A stretch of DNA of 64,000 nucleotides, taken from assembly GCF_963677195.1 (NCBI RefSeq), contig NZ_OY781918.1:2964923-3028922 (forward strand), in the 5' to 3' direction. Of this stretch, positions 47,294 to 58,059 are shown piece after piece. This DNA is from an uncultured Marinifilum sp. (GTDB taxonomy: Bacteria > Bacteroidota > Bacteroidia > Bacteroidales > Marinifilaceae). The first letter of the stretch is position 1. Each line of letters starts with the position of its first letter. The translations under genes and the position numbers were made by a program. Under the pieces are notes generated by a model, which was not told the DNA's origin, searched no databases, and saw only the letters and a list, made by a program, of their open reading frames with translations.

Positions 47294-48646
47294 ATGTTGA
47301 AATATATTAGCAGATTTCTTAAAAAAGAGCAAACCTATTCGGCAGTTGGTCGAAAGTTGTTGAAGCTAGCTTTTCCAATAATAGGCTCGTATTTGTTGCA
47401 CATGACCTATAATCTTACCGATATGATTTGGGTTGGTTATTTAGGTAGTGGAGCTGTTGCTGCTGTTGGATCGGCAGGATTCTTTTTGCATTTAGGTTGG
47501 GCAATGGCTTCTATAGTTACCGTTGGGGCCAATGTTAAGATTGCTCATTCGGTTGGCGCTAAAAATATGGATGATGCTGCACGATATTCTACCTCAGGCT
47601 TATGGGGAATTGGTAGTATTGCCATTCTTTTTACCTCGGTGTTTTTAACTTTCCCAGAGCATTTTATTGGCTTTTTTCAAATGAAAGATGCTGCGGTTAA
47701 CGAAATGGCTACTTCTTATCTCATAATCAGTGCATTTGGAATTATTGTTAGCTTTGTTAATCTTCTTTTTATCAGCATTTTTAATGCGCATGGAAAAACA
47801 AAAATATCTTTTAAAGCTAGTGTAATTGGTACATTGATAAATATAATTCTCGATCCACTTTTAATTATTGTATTTGAGTTTGGAGTTGAGGGAGCAGCAG
47901 TTGCATCTATTGTAGGAAGAACTTGTAGTTTGGTATTCTTCTTTATTACTATGAAGAAGTTTGAGAACATCCGATTTAAGGGCTTGTTCCCAAAATCGAG
48001 TAAATTACAAACTTTATTTGCTGTTGGTACTCCCGCTGCAATTCAACGAATTTCATTTTCTATTATCTATATTTTTCTGGCACGAATTATTGCCGATTGG
48101 GGACCCAATGCCATAGCAGTTCAGAAAATTGGTGTTCAAATAGAGTCCATAACATTTATGATTGTTGGCGGATTAATGCAAGCTGTAACCATTATGGTTG
48201 GTCATAGTTATGGTGCAAAAAATTTAACCGAAGTTCCAAATATATATCGAGCAGGTTGGCGAATTGCTTTTCTTGTAGCATTTGTTACCACCTTAATCTT
48301 TTTATTATTACCCCAAACATTATTCTCAATATTTGTACCCGAACAGGAAAGTATATTAATGGGAAAGGATTATTTAATGATTTTGGCTGTTTCACAGTTG
48401 TTTATGTGTTTGGAAATGATATCGGCAGGAGTATTTAATGGCTTAGGAAAAACAAAAATACCGGCTACCGTTAGTGTTATTTTTACTTCTCTTCGTTTAC
48501 CAGGGGCTTATTTTTTAGGCTTTTATACCTTCTTAAGTTTAAACGGAGTTTGGTGGAGTATTACAGGAAGTAGTATATTAAAAGGACTTGTCCTTTATTT
48601 TTTATTAAGAACTTATTTTAAGAACAATACATTTGGTAAATTCTAA
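47294..48646 (+). CDS. MATE-family efflux transporter
   Basis: 450 residues and twelve predicted helices in two related halves. Half 1 includes FPIIGSYLLHMTYNLTDMIW and GHSYGAKN-type loops occur later (MVGHSYGAKNLTEVPN, half 2), matching the MatE signature. These proteins expel cationic drugs and metabolites in exchange for Na+ or H+. It lies between marR and gshF; the stop of this gene and the gshF start are six bases apart. Confidence 0.9.
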   Translation: MLKYISRFLKKEQTYSAVGRKLLKLAFPIIGSYLLHMTYNLTDMIWVGYLGSGAVAAVGSAGFFLHLGWAMASIVTVGANVKIAHSVGAKNMDDAARYSTSGLWGIGSIAILFTSVFLTFPEHFIGFFQMKDAAVNEMATSYLIISAFGIIVSFVNLLFISIFNAHGKTKISFKASVIGTLINIILDPLLIIVFEFGVEGAAVASIVGRTCSLVFFFITMKKFENIRFKGLFPKSSKLQTLFAVGTPAAIQRISFSIIYIFLARIIADWGPNAIAVQKIGVQIESITFMIVGGLMQAVTIMVGHSYGAKNLTEVPNIYRAGWRIAFLVAFVTTLIFLLLPQTLFSIFVPEQESILMGKDYLMILAVSQLFMCLEMISAGVFNGLGKTKIPATVSVIFTSLRLPGAYFLGFYTFLSLNGVWWSITGSSILKGLVLYFLLRTYFKNNTFGKF

Positions 48647-48651
48647 TTGAT

Positions 48652-50961
48652 ATGAATCGATTAAATAATATAACAGAAGCCTTAAAGTGTGATGGAATTC
48701 GAAAGAGTTTGATTAATGGACAATTTGGAATTGAAAAGGAAAATGTAAGAGTCGATTACAAAGGAGGTATGGCCCGAACTCCACATCCTGGAATTTTAGG
48801 AGATAAATTTCATCATCCTTTTATAACCACCGATTTTTCTGAAAGTCAGGTAGAAATGATTACTCCACCCTTGCAAAGTGTTGCTGAGGTTCATGGTTTT
48901 TTGGAGACTCTGCAAGATGTGATTTCAGAGAATTTGATTGATGAATTGTTATGGCCACAAAGTGCTCCGCCTTTATTGCCTCAGGAAGAAGAAATTCCCA
49001 TTGCTAAGTTTGGTGATAAGGGCATTCATAAAGAAAAATATAGAGAAGAATTAGCCAATAGATATGGAAAGGAGAGGCAAATGCTTTCCGGAATTCATTT
49101 TAATTTTTCACTGACCTCGAGGCTTGAGCGCAAACTTAAAAAAGCGATAGCTTGGAATGGAGATTCGGAAAAATTTAGAGAAAGTATTTACCTTAAAATG
49201 GTGCGCAATTTTATGCGTAACCGTTGGATGCTAATTTGGCTGTTTGGCGAAAGTCCTGTTTCCGATCCATCTTTAAAAATGAAGTCACTTAAAACCGGAA
49301 TAAAAACATCATTGGGCTGTGGTAATGCAATATCTATTCGAAATAGCTCGGGAGGCTATCGAAATAAAGAGGAATATTATATAGATTTTAATAGTTTAGA
49401 TAGCTATTTTGCTTCGCTTTCCAGACTAATTGAAGCTGGGGATATTCTTTCTGGTGAAGAGTTGTATTTACCAATACGTCTAAAATTTATTCCTGATACA
49501 AAACAGATTTCTCATTTAGAGGTTCGTATTCTTGATTTGGATCCTTTTGAAAAATCTGGCATTTCTAAAAACAGACTGTATTTTACTCACTTGTTTTTAT
49601 TGTATTGTCTGTTTAAAGAGGAAGAGAATACCTATCAGAACGAAGACCAAAAAATAGCAGCTAAAAATCAGGATTTAGTTTCCTGTTATGGACTTAGTCC
49701 CGATTTATTTCTAATAAATAATAAGGGAGCATCTGTGAATTATAAAGAGATGCTGGATAATTTATTTGCTGATATTAAGCAGTTTATGTCAGATTCAAAT
49801 CTGAATAAAAATGAAGAATATTCTTCTGCATTAAACGAGGTTGGTGCTCTAATTACTGATCCCGACAAGAGAAAATCGTTTAGGCTTAAGGAAAGAGTAA
49901 TGAAGGAAGGTTTTATTAATTTTCATGTAAATAAAGCAAAGCAGTACAAGGAAGAAAGTGAGATGAGTAGTTTTCGTTTTCACGGATTTGAAGACCTAGA
50001 ATTGTCTTCGCAGCTACTCATGAAAGCAGCTTTAAGAAGAGGAGTGGAGTTTAATATATTGGATAGAAGTGAGAACTTTATCAGTTTAACTCAAGGGGAT
50101 AAAACAGAATATGTAATGCAAGCAACGCGAACCTCATTAGATAATTATTCTAGCGTTTTAATGATGGAAAATAAGCTGGTTACAAAGAAAATATTAAGTG
50201 CCAATTCGGTTCGTGTTCCTTGTGGTCTCGATTATCAAAATGCAGAAGAGGCACGTTCAGATTTTGATTTGTTTGAAGGCAAACCAATTGTAGTAAAGCC
50301 AAAATCGACAAATTATGGTCTTGGAATTACAATTTTAAAAGAAAATAAAAGTTTAGAGGTTTATCAAAGAGCCGTGGATATTGCTTTTGAGCATGATGGT
50401 AGTATTTTAATTGAGGAGTTTATTTCGGGAAGAGAGTTTCGTTTTTTTGTGATTAACGATCGTGTTGATGGAATTTTACACCGAGTGCCTGCTAACGTAA
50501 AAGGCGATGGAATAAAAACAATTCGCGAACTGGTAGAAATTAAAAATCAGGATCCTTTGCGGGGAAGAGCTTACCGAACACCTTTGGAAAAAATTAATTT
50601 GGAGGAAGCGGAGCAAATGTTTTTAAAAGAGCAAGGATTCAATTTTGATAGTATTTTAGAGAAGGATTTAGTGGTGTATTTGCGAGAAAATTCAAACATA
50701 AGTACAGGAGGCGATAGTATCGATTATACAGATGATATTCATCAGTCGTATAAAGATATAGCCATAAAATCGGCGGAAGCTTTAAATGTTAAAATTACAG
50801 GATTGGATATGATGATTGAAGATGTTACCAAGCCTGCTACTAAAGATAATTATGCAATTATCGAAATGAATTTTAATCCTGCAATTCATATACATTGTTA
50901 TCCGTACATAGGTGAAAATCGAAAATTGAATGACAAAATTCTGGATGCATTAGGATTCTAA
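48652..50961 (+). CDS. gshF: Bifunctional glutamate-cysteine ligase/glutathione synthetase
   Basis: 769 residues, the expected size of GshF (GshAB). The N-terminal glutamate-cysteine ligase (about 1-430) shows FGIEKENVRVDYKGGMA, FSESQVEMITPPL and QMLSGIHFNFSLT. The C-terminal ATP-grasp domain (about 490-769), which adds glycine, shows VVKPKSTNYGLGITIL, ILIEEFISGREFRFFVIND and AIIEMNFNPAIHIHCYPY. One chain thus makes glutathione. It is in one run with marR and MATE, which suggests thiol-based stress defence. Confidence 0.94.
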   Translation: MNRLNNITEALKCDGIRKSLINGQFGIEKENVRVDYKGGMARTPHPGILGDKFHHPFITTDFSESQVEMITPPLQSVAEVHGFLETLQDVISENLIDELLWPQSAPPLLPQEEEIPIAKFGDKGIHKEKYREELANRYGKERQMLSGIHFNFSLTSRLERKLKKAIAWNGDSEKFRESIYLKMVRNFMRNRWMLIWLFGESPVSDPSLKMKSLKTGIKTSLGCGNAISIRNSSGGYRNKEEYYIDFNSLDSYFASLSRLIEAGDILSGEELYLPIRLKFIPDTKQISHLEVRILDLDPFEKSGISKNRLYFTHLFLLYCLFKEEENTYQNEDQKIAAKNQDLVSCYGLSPDLFLINNKGASVNYKEMLDNLFADIKQFMSDSNLNKNEEYSSALNEVGALITDPDKRKSFRLKERVMKEGFINFHVNKAKQYKEESEMSSFRFHGFEDLELSSQLLMKAALRRGVEFNILDRSENFISLTQGDKTEYVMQATRTSLDNYSSVLMMENKLVTKKILSANSVRVPCGLDYQNAEEARSDFDLFEGKPIVVKPKSTNYGLGITILKENKSLEVYQRAVDIAFEHDGSILIEEFISGREFRFFVINDRVDGILHRVPANVKGDGIKTIRELVEIKNQDPLRGRAYRTPLEKINLEEAEQMFLKEQGFNFDSILEKDLVVYLRENSNISTGGDSIDYTDDIHQSYKDIAIKSAEALNVKITGLDMMIEDVTKPATKDNYAIIEMNFNPAIHIHCYPYIGENRKLNDKILDALGF

Positions 50962-51026
50962 ATAAATCCATAAAATAATCTGATATTTAAAATTTGGATA
51001 GCAATGGAAATCGACAATTTTTTAAT

Positions 51027-54000
51027 ATGAATAAATTCAGATACATTCTTAAAAGTTTATGGTTTTATAAGAAACAGCATTTTGCTGTTTTGTTTGCAAC
51101 TGTAGTGAGTACAGCAGTTTTAACAGGTGCATTAATAATTGGCGATTCTGTTAAATACAGCCTTAGAGAACTGGTGAATTTACGTTTGGGAAAGGTAGAA
51201 TATGCTATGCAATTGGGTGATCGTTATGTAAGAACCGATCTGGCAAAAGAAATGGCTGAGGATTTAAATGCAGTTGTGTCTCCTGTGCTTAAGCTTAGTG
51301 GTTTAAGTATTAATCCTGAATCTAATATCCGGGTAAATGATGTTCAGGTATATGGCATAGATAATCAGTTTTGGAACTTGACCGATACAATCGCTCAGAA
51401 TTTAAAAGATGATGAAGTTATAGTGAGCCATAATCTTGCCGAGAGAATGAAACTATTGCCCGGAGATCAGTTTTTATTGCGCGTTGAGAAAGGAAGTTTA
51501 ATTCCGGCGAATGCTCCTTTTGTATCCGATCAGGATCAAAGTTTAGCTTTACGATTAAAAGTTAAAGCTATTGCTGATAAGAAACTCTTAGGTCAATTTA
51601 GCTTGAAAAGTAATCAGGTGGCACCATTTAATGTGTTTCTTTCGAGGAAATATCTTGCTGAAGAAATGGAATTAAAGACTTTCTCAAATTTAATTTTAAT
51701 AGCTTCGAAAAAAGGGCATTTAATAACAAAGGAAGATATTAATAGCAGCCTAAATAGAAACTGGAAAATTGAAGATGCAAGTTTAGAAATAAGAGAGATT
51801 AAAGAGACATCTAGATTTGAATTAATTTCGAAAAGGGTATTTATCGATAGAGTTATATCTGAACAGATAAGCCAAATTCCTTTAAATCAGGAAACATTAT
51901 TAACTTATTTTGTAAATGGCATAAAATCAGATAATGCCGAAACTCCTTATTCATTTGTAAGCTCTTTATCGGGTAATAATAAGTATCAACTTAAGGATAA
52001 TGAAATAGTAATAAACGAATGGTTAGCTAAGGATTTAAATTTAAGTATTACCGATTCTATTCAGCTTAGATATTTTGTGATTGGCGATTTAAGACACTTG
52101 CAAGAGAAAAATAGAAGTTTTAAAGTAGTAAGAATTGTTCCGAATTATGTTTTTAACAAGAGCATGATGCCTAATTTTCCGGGTTTATCTGGTGCTGGTT
52201 CCTGCAACGAATGGGAGGCAGGTGTTCCGCTTGATTTTTCTAAGATCAGAAAGAAAGACGAGGATTATTGGGAAAAATACAAAGGCAGCCCAAAGGCAAT
52301 AATATCAAAAAAGAATGCTACAAATTTGTGGAGCAATAAATATGGAGATTGTACAGCAATAAGATTTGATAATAGTGCATCAAACTTAGTGGACTTAAAG
52401 CATAAATTACTTAAGGTAATTCGTCCCGAAATGCTTAATATCCAGTTTCAATCGGTTAGGGATGAGGGAAAAAAGGCAGCAAATAATATGGTCGATTTTG
52501 GAAGCCTCTTTTTAAGTTTGAGCTTTTTTATTCTTGTGGCCGCCGTGTTGCTTATTGTTTTAATTTATTCCTTAAATATCGATAATCGTAATAAGGAAAC
52601 AGGAATTCTTCTTAGTTTGGGTTTAAAGCCAAAGGCGATTTTAGAAATAAGAGTTTATGAATCTTTTGTTTCAATTTTTTTTGGTGGAGTTTTAGGAATA
52701 TTGGGAGGAATTATTTACAATAAATTGTTGCTTTCGGCTCTTAATTCGGTTTGGAAAGATGTGGTGCGAACCAATATGTTAAGTGTTAATCTGCAAGCAT
52801 ATAGCTTACTATTAGGTTTTGTTTTGGGCATAGTAATTGCTATGATCTGTATTTTTATTGTTAGCAGAAAAAAACTTCGACAATCAGCACTTAGTCTAAT
52901 TCGTAATGTAAATCAGGAAAAAGTAAGTACACCTAGATGCTCAGTTTATCTTCTATTGGCATTATTTCTATTTTTAGTTAGTTTGCTACTTGTACTTTAT
53001 GTATTCTTGTCATCCTTAGAGCAAAATGCAGAACTTCTGCTTTCGGCAGGAGGGATATTTCTTATGGCCGAATCGGCATTTGTTTATTATTATTTTAATG
53101 CTCTTGCCGGTAAAAAGAGTTCTGTTACTTTTAATTTGTGGCAACTGGCATCCAAAAATGCAGTGCGTAATACAAAAAGAAGTCTGGCCATTGTAATACT
53201 GCTTGCACTTGGAACTTTTTCAGTATTAATTACAGGTGCTAATCGTAAAACATTCTTTAATGTTGCCAATGTAAATAGTTCGGGAACAGGTGGCTATGAC
53301 TATTGGATTGATTCATCTTTACCTGTTTTAACTGATTTAAATAGTAAAGAGGGACAAGTAAAAGCTGGTTTTTTCGATGGTGATTTAAACGATTCTGTAG
53401 AGTTTGTGCAGTTTAAAACTTTAGAAGGAGACGATGCAAGTTGTTTAAATTTAAATCAGGTAAGTAAACCCCGAATTTTAGGATTTAAGACTTCTTATTT
53501 TGAACAAAGAAAAGCCTTTTCTTTTGTAAAACTACACGATAGTGTCGATAAGAAAAATCCCTGGCATACTTTAAATCAGAGTATTGGTGAGGAAGTAATT
53601 CCTGCTTTTGCCGATCAAACTGTAATTGTTTGGGGCTTAAAAAAGTCTGTAGGCGATACCTTAGTTTATCAGAATGAATTTGGTAAGGATATTAAATTGC
53701 TTTTACTTGGAGGCCTAGCAAACTCAATTTTTCAGGGGAATATTTTAATTGCCGAACATCAATTCCAAAAGCATTTTCCATCGGTGAGTGGTTCCAAAGT
53801 TATATTAGCCGATTGTAATGTTTCAGATACTCTTTTTATGAATAAACTCGAAGATAATTTTCAGGATTTGGGATTTAGAGGTGTTAAAACATCGGATCGT
53901 TTGGCGGCTTTTTATTCTGTTGAAAATACCTACTTAAGTATGTTTATGTTTCTGGGTGGTTTGGGTATTGTAATAGGAACAATTGGATTAGGAATTGTCT

Positions 54001-54308
54001 TACTTAGAAATATATGGGAGCGTAAAAAAGAATTGGCTTTACTTACCGCTATTGGTTATACTGCCAAAGATATTTTTAAATTATTATTTTATGAGAATTT
54101 CTTTCTCTTGATATGTGGCTTGTTTTGTGGTATAGGAGCAGCATTATTAGCGGTATTGCCATCTTTATTTTCTCCTGCTTTTGCAATTCCTTATTTATAT
54201 GTTGGTTTGTTGTTGGGAGCTATGTTACTAAGTGGTGTATTATGGATTTTAATACCAATTATTAATTTTAGAAAGAACAATATTATAGAATTATTAAAAA
54301 ATGAATAA
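51027..54308 (+). CDS. FtsX-type ABC transporter permease, fused double
   Basis: The start at 51027 (MNKFRYILKSLWFYKKQHFA) is chosen over 50994. About 1093 residues with a first helix at the N-terminus, a large periplasmic MacB-like domain (about 35-485), three helices of an FtsX domain (about 495-630), another helix pair (about 640-695), a second periplasmic part (about 745-950) and a last FtsX block of three helices (from about 965). This is the DevC/MacB-like layout with two permease units in one chain. No ATPase gene is adjacent, so the partner is encoded elsewhere. It follows gshF by 65 bp. Confidence 0.8.
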   Translation: MNKFRYILKSLWFYKKQHFAVLFATVVSTAVLTGALIIGDSVKYSLRELVNLRLGKVEYAMQLGDRYVRTDLAKEMAEDLNAVVSPVLKLSGLSINPESNIRVNDVQVYGIDNQFWNLTDTIAQNLKDDEVIVSHNLAERMKLLPGDQFLLRVEKGSLIPANAPFVSDQDQSLALRLKVKAIADKKLLGQFSLKSNQVAPFNVFLSRKYLAEEMELKTFSNLILIASKKGHLITKEDINSSLNRNWKIEDASLEIREIKETSRFELISKRVFIDRVISEQISQIPLNQETLLTYFVNGIKSDNAETPYSFVSSLSGNNKYQLKDNEIVINEWLAKDLNLSITDSIQLRYFVIGDLRHLQEKNRSFKVVRIVPNYVFNKSMMPNFPGLSGAGSCNEWEAGVPLDFSKIRKKDEDYWEKYKGSPKAIISKKNATNLWSNKYGDCTAIRFDNSASNLVDLKHKLLKVIRPEMLNIQFQSVRDEGKKAANNMVDFGSLFLSLSFFILVAAVLLIVLIYSLNIDNRNKETGILLSLGLKPKAILEIRVYESFVSIFFGGVLGILGGIIYNKLLLSALNSVWKDVVRTNMLSVNLQAYSLLLGFVLGIVIAMICIFIVSRKKLRQSALSLIRNVNQEKVSTPRCSVYLLLALFLFLVSLLLVLYVFLSSLEQNAELLLSAGGIFLMAESAFVYYYFNALAGKKSSVTFNLWQLASKNAVRNTKRSLAIVILLALGTFSVLITGANRKTFFNVANVNSSGTGGYDYWIDSSLPVLTDLNSKEGQVKAGFFDGDLNDSVEFVQFKTLEGDDASCLNLNQVSKPRILGFKTSYFEQRKAFSFVKLHDSVDKKNPWHTLNQSIGEEVIPAFADQTVIVWGLKKSVGDTLVYQNEFGKDIKLLLLGGLANSIFQGNILIAEHQFQKHFPSVSGSKVILADCNVSDTLFMNKLEDNFQDLGFRGVKTSDRLAAFYSVENTYLSMFMFLGGLGIVIGTIGLGIVLLRNIWERKKELALLTAIGYTAKDIFKLLFYENFFLLICGLFCGIGAALLAVLPSLFSPAFAIPYLYVGLLLGAMLLSGVLWILIPIINFRKNNIIELLKNE

Positions 54309-54388
54309 ATAGATATGATTGAAAGGATATGTTACAGGGCAATGTTTTAGAATAGCCTTTTCTGTAAAGGGTAAATGTCATTTTGTTA

Positions 54389-54396
54389 TATCTTTG
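54389..54396 (+). promoter_or_regulatory. -7 box candidate for the fumarase gene
   Basis: TATCTTTG matches TAnnTTTG exactly, 78 bp before the start codon. No good TTG was found 19-20 bp upstream, so confidence is modest. Confidence 0.35.
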
Positions 54397-54474
54397 TCTG
54401 TACAGATTTTAAGCGAGGGTTTAATTCCTTGTTTGTAATTTATATTGTAATAAACAAAATTTAAATATTTTATC

Positions 54475-56079
54475 ATGTCCGAATTTAAATATCAGAAGCC
54501 TTTTCCGATTACAAAGGATACCACAGAATATCGTTTGCTAACAAAAGACTATGTATCAACTATTGATGTTGATGGAAGAAAAATTTTGAAAGTAGATCCT
54601 AAAGGATTGGAAATGTTATCGAAAGAAGCATTTTCTGATGTCTCATTTTTCTTGCGTCCTGCACATTTAGCAAAATTGCAGAATATTTTAAAAGATAATG
54701 AAGCTTCGGATAATGACCGTTTTGTTGCACATACAATGTTAATGAATCAGGTGGTTGCTGCCGACGGACAATTACCAACTTGTCAGGATACCGGTACTGC
54801 TATTGTTGTAGCAAAAAAAGGAGAAAATGTTTATACAGGTGCAAACGATGCTGAACATCTTTCAAAAGGAGTTTTCGAAACCTATAAAGAAAGAAATTTG
54901 AGATATTCTCAGGTTGTTCCTTTTAGCATGTTCGAAGAAAAAAATACAGGAAATAATCTTCCAGCTCAAATCGATATCTATTCAAATCAAGGAAGCGATT
55001 ATGAATTTTTATTCGTGACTAAGGGTGGTGGTTCTGCTAATAAAACTTTTCTTTATCAGGAAACTAAAGCTCTTTTAAACGAAGAGAATTTAACAAAATT
55101 TATAGAAAAGAAAATCAAAGATCTTGGAACTTCTGCATGTCCACCTTATCACTTGGCATTAGTGGTTGGAGGAACATCGGCCGAGGCTAATCTGGCTACA
55201 GTTAAAAAAGCTTCAACCGGATATTACGATCATTTGCCAACAGAAGGAAACGAAGGTGGTCAGGCTTTTCGCGATTTAGAGTGGGAGAAAAAAGTTCAGG
55301 AAATTTGCCAAAAAAGTGAAATTGGTGCTCAGTTTGGTGGTAAATATTTTGTTCATGATGTACGTGTAATTCGTATGCCTCGTCATGCAGCTTCATGTCC
55401 TGTTGGATTAGGTGTTAGCTGTAGTGCCGATCGTAATATCAAAGCAAAAATTAACGAAGATGGTATTTTCTTAGAGCAATTAGAGAAAAATCCTGTTAAG
55501 TATTTGCCAGAGGAAGCTCCTGCTATGAAAGCAGCAGTTGATATTGATTTAGATCAGCCAATGGAAGATATCCTGAAAGAATTAACCAAGTATCCAATTA
55601 AAACTCGTTTGAATCTTTCTGGAACTTTAATCGTTGCCAGAGATATGGCACATATGAAAATTCAGGAAATGTTGGATGAAGGAAAAGAAATGCCTGAATA
55701 CTTCAAAAATCACCCTGTATATTATGCAGGACCAGCAAAAACTCCAGAGGGAATGCCATCAGGTAGTTTCGGACCTACAACTGCCGGACGAATGGATCCT
55801 TATGTAGGAGTATTCCAAAAGCATGGAGGATCGATGGTTATGGTTGCAAAAGGAAATCGTTATCAGTCGGTAACTGATGCTTGTAAAGAAAATGGTGGAT
55901 TCTATCTTGGATCAATCGGAGGACCAGCAGCAGTATTGGCTAAAAACAGTATTAAGTCGATTGAAGTAATTGATTTCCCTGAGTTGGGAATGGAAGCAGT
56001 TCGTAAGATTCGTGTTGAAAATTTCCCTGCTTTTATTATTGTTGATGATAAAGGAAACGACTTTTTTGCTGATATGTAA
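54475..56079 (+). CDS. Class I fumarate hydratase (iron-dependent)
   Basis: 534 residues, the one-chain class I fumarase with a [4Fe-4S] cluster. The N-terminal domain has the first cluster cysteine in [11 protein letters not shown], then [12 protein letters not shown] and [41 protein letters not shown] holds further cysteines. The C-terminal beta domain has [20 protein letters not shown] and [11 protein letters not shown]. It hydrates fumarate to malate in the TCA cycle or in reverse in fumarate respiration, and fits an anaerobic or microaerobic lifestyle. A strong terminator follows. Confidence 0.93.
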   Translation: MSEFKYQKPFPITKDTTEYRLLTKDYVSTIDVDGRKILKVDPKGLEMLSKEAFSDVSFFLRPAHLAKLQNILKDNEASDNDRFVAHTMLMNQVVAADGQLPTCQDTGTAIVVAKKGENVYTGANDAEHLSKGVFETYKERNLRYSQVVPFSMFEEKNTGNNLPAQIDIYSNQGSDYEFLFVTKGGGSANKTFLYQETKALLNEENLTKFIEKKIKDLGTSACPPYHLALVVGGTSAEANLATVKKASTGYYDHLPTEGNEGGQAFRDLEWEKKVQEICQKSEIGAQFGGKYFVHDVRVIRMPRHAASCPVGLGVSCSADRNIKAKINEDGIFLEQLEKNPVKYLPEEAPAMKAAVDIDLDQPMEDILKELTKYPIKTRLNLSGTLIVARDMAHMKIQEMLDEGKEMPEYFKNHPVYYAGPAKTPEGMPSGSFGPTTAGRMDPYVGVFQKHGGSMVMVAKGNRYQSVTDACKENGGFYLGSIGGPAAVLAKNSIKSIEVIDFPELGMEAVRKIRVENFPAFIIVDDKGNDFFADM

Positions 56080-56101
56080 TTAAGACGAAATTCTGAATAA
56101 T

Positions 56102-56135
56102 AAAAAGGGTTGTATTTTGTAATGCAACCCTTTTA
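56102..56135. terminator. Terminator between fumarase and arfB
   Basis: AAAAGGGTTG (56103-56112) pairs with CAACCCTTTT (56125-56134), T-runs on both sides; it can act on both strands. Confidence 0.75.
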
Positions 56136-56141
56136 TAATTA

Positions 56142-56558
56142 TTAAAAATCAGGTTTTTTTCTATCCTGTTTCTTTTTTGCCTGCATTTGTTTATCGGCAA
56201 TTCGTTTTTCTTTCGAAGCTCGTGTAGGACGAGTTTTTCTTCTTGGTTTTACAGGTTTTAAGGCAAGCTCTATCCATTGATACAACTTTTCTATGGCAAT
56301 TTCTTTATTTGATAATTGCGATCGTTCATTTTGTGCACTAACTATTAGTACTCCATCACTATTAATATGATGATAAAGTTTTCTAAAAAGAGTTTCTTTT
56401 TCTTCTGGGCTTAATATTTTAGAATCGAATATTGAAAAACGTAATTCTACTTTAGAATTTACTTTATTAACATTTTGTCCGCCAGGACCGCTACTTCGCG
56501 AGCTTATGAATTTAAATTCTTTGCTTAAATCTTTCGAAAATTGGAAAACTTCTTTCAT
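56142..56558 (-). CDS. arfB: Peptidyl-tRNA hydrolase ArfB (YaeJ)
   Basis: The start at 56558 (MKEVFQFSKDLSKEFKF) gives 138 residues, the family length; an upstream ATG at 56597 adds an aromatic stretch not seen in the family. The release-factor GGQ motif is in SSGPGGQNVNKVNSK, and the C-terminus is a long basic tail (KPRRKTRPTRASKEKRIADK) that enters the empty mRNA channel. ArfB rescues ribosomes stalled on non-stop messages. Confidence 0.92.
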   Translation of the reverse strand: MKEVFQFSKDLSKEFKFISSRSSGPGGQNVNKVNSKVELRFSIFDSKILSPEEKETLFRKLYHHINSDGVLIVSAQNERSQLSNKEIAIEKLYQWIELALKPVKPRRKTRPTRASKEKRIADKQMQAKKKQDRKKPDF

Positions 56559-56604
56559 AGTATTGTAAATATAGTGCCAAAAATTGAAACAGACCAAATA
56601 AATG

Positions 56605-56634
56605 AAAAAATGCTGCCCATAAGAGCAGCATTTT
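56605..56634 (-). terminator. trpB terminator
   Basis: On the minus strand AAAATGCTGC, an 8-base loop and GCAGCATTTT, followed by Ts. It sits 20 bp past the trpB stop. Confidence 0.7.
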
Positions 56635-56654
56635 AAAGCTTATAAAACTTAAAA

Positions 56655-57863
56655 TTATTTAATTTTCGGTAATCCGTATTCTTCTACAATAAAATCGATA
56701 TCCTTATCGCCTCTACCACTTAAATTTACTAAAATTGATTTTTTAGGATTTGCTTGAGCAAGCTTAATTGCATACGCTACTGCATGTGAACTTTCTAAAG
56801 CTGGAATAATTCCTTCTAAACGACTTAATTCATAAAATGCATCAATACATTCTTTATCATTAATCGAAGAGTATTCAACTTTATTCCAGTCTTTTAGCAT
56901 GGAATGCTCAGGTCCAACTCCCGGATAATCTAATCCGCTGGCAACAGAATAAACAGGATCGGGGTCGCCATTTTGATCTTGTAGCAAGTAGCATTTATAT
57001 CCATGTATAAGGCCTGGTTTTCCGAAAGTTAAAGTAGCAGCATGTTCTCCTTTCTTAAAGGATTTGCCTGCAGGCTCAACTCCATGAAGTTTACATTCTT
57101 TATCTTCTAAAAAAGCAGAGAAAATACCAAGAGCATTACTACCACCTCCAACACAGGCAACAACATTATCTGGCAATTCACCTGTCATTTCTAAAAATTG
57201 ATCTTTTGCTTCGATTCCTACAACTCTTTGAAATTCGCGCACCATCATTGGAAATGGATGAGGACCAACAACCGAACCGATACAATATATAGTGTTTATT
57301 GGATCTTTTAAGTATGCTTCGAAAGCAGAATCTACAGCTTCCTTTAAAGTTTTTAAGCCATGGGTAACAGGAACAACTTTAGCACCTAGAATTTCCATAC
57401 GAACAACATTTGGGCGTTCCTTAACCATATCTACTTCGCCCATGTGTATTTCACATTCTAATCCAAAATAGGCAGCTGCAGTAGCCAATGCAACTCCATG
57501 CTGCCCGGCTCCAGTTTCTGCAATTAGTTTCTTTTTGCCCATATGTTTGGCAAGTAAGGCTTCTCCCATGCAGTGGTTTAACTTATGCGCTCCCGAGTGA
57601 TTTAAATCTTCTCGTTTTAAATAAATACGACCGCCATATTTGTTCGATAAACGGTTGCAATAATATACAGGAGTGGGTCTTCCCTGAAAATGCTTGCGTA
57701 TGCTTCTAAGTTCAGAAATAAACTTATGGGATTTACTAATTGAATAGTAAGCATCGTTAATTTTTTGCATTTCCTTGTTTAATTCTTCTGGAATATAGCT
57801 TCCGCCATATTCTCCAAACTTTCCTTTTTCGTCTGGGTGGCTTTTGAAATAGTTAGATGACAT
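56655..57863 (-). CDS. trpB: Tryptophan synthase beta-like protein, stand-alone
   Basis: 402 residues, a PLP enzyme that makes tryptophan from indole and serine. The PLP lysine is in [57 protein letters not shown] and VSGRGDKD-type end ([12 protein letters not shown]) are family motifs. The stretch [19 protein letters not shown] departs from the usual TrpB1 sequence (YMG-x-D-x-x-RQ-x-x-NV). No trpA or other trp gene is near. It could be a real TrpB or a related enzyme that scavenges indole. Confidence 0.82.
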   Translation of the reverse strand: MSSNYFKSHPDEKGKFGEYGGSYIPEELNKEMQKINDAYYSISKSHKFISELRSIRKHFQGRPTPVYYCNRLSNKYGGRIYLKREDLNHSGAHKLNHCMGEALLAKHMGKKKLIAETGAGQHGVALATAAAYFGLECEIHMGEVDMVKERPNVVRMEILGAKVVPVTHGLKTLKEAVDSAFEAYLKDPINTIYCIGSVVGPHPFPMMVREFQRVVGIEAKDQFLEMTGELPDNVVACVGGGSNALGIFSAFLEDKECKLHGVEPAGKSFKKGEHAATLTFGKPGLIHGYKCYLLQDQNGDPDPVYSVASGLDYPGVGPEHSMLKDWNKVEYSSINDKECIDAFYELSRLEGIIPALESSHAVAYAIKLAQANPKKSILVNLSGRGDKDIDFIVEEYGLPKIK

Positions 57864-57946
57864 TTTTGGCTATTTTCTGGTTAATTATATAGTACTAAGT
57901 GTAAACTAAGATGTTTGGTTTGCACTTTAATTTTAAAAGCAGATTA

Positions 57947-58059
57947 TTTGTAAAGGTCGAAACATTTCTTAAAATTTCCAGCCAGGAATGCCATTGGAAA
58001 AGATTATAGATTACTTGCACCCCGATAAGAAATCGCCAAAATATTTCGACCTTTACAAA
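57947..58059. repeat. 113-bp element bounded by 21-bp inverted repeats
   Basis: 57947-57967 (TTTGTAAAGGTCGAAACATT...) and 58039-58059 are complementary over 21 bases with one mismatch, separated by 71 nt. It fills much of the region between trpB and the SDR gene. It may be a small MITE-like element or a structured leader. No target duplication is visible. Confidence 0.5.
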
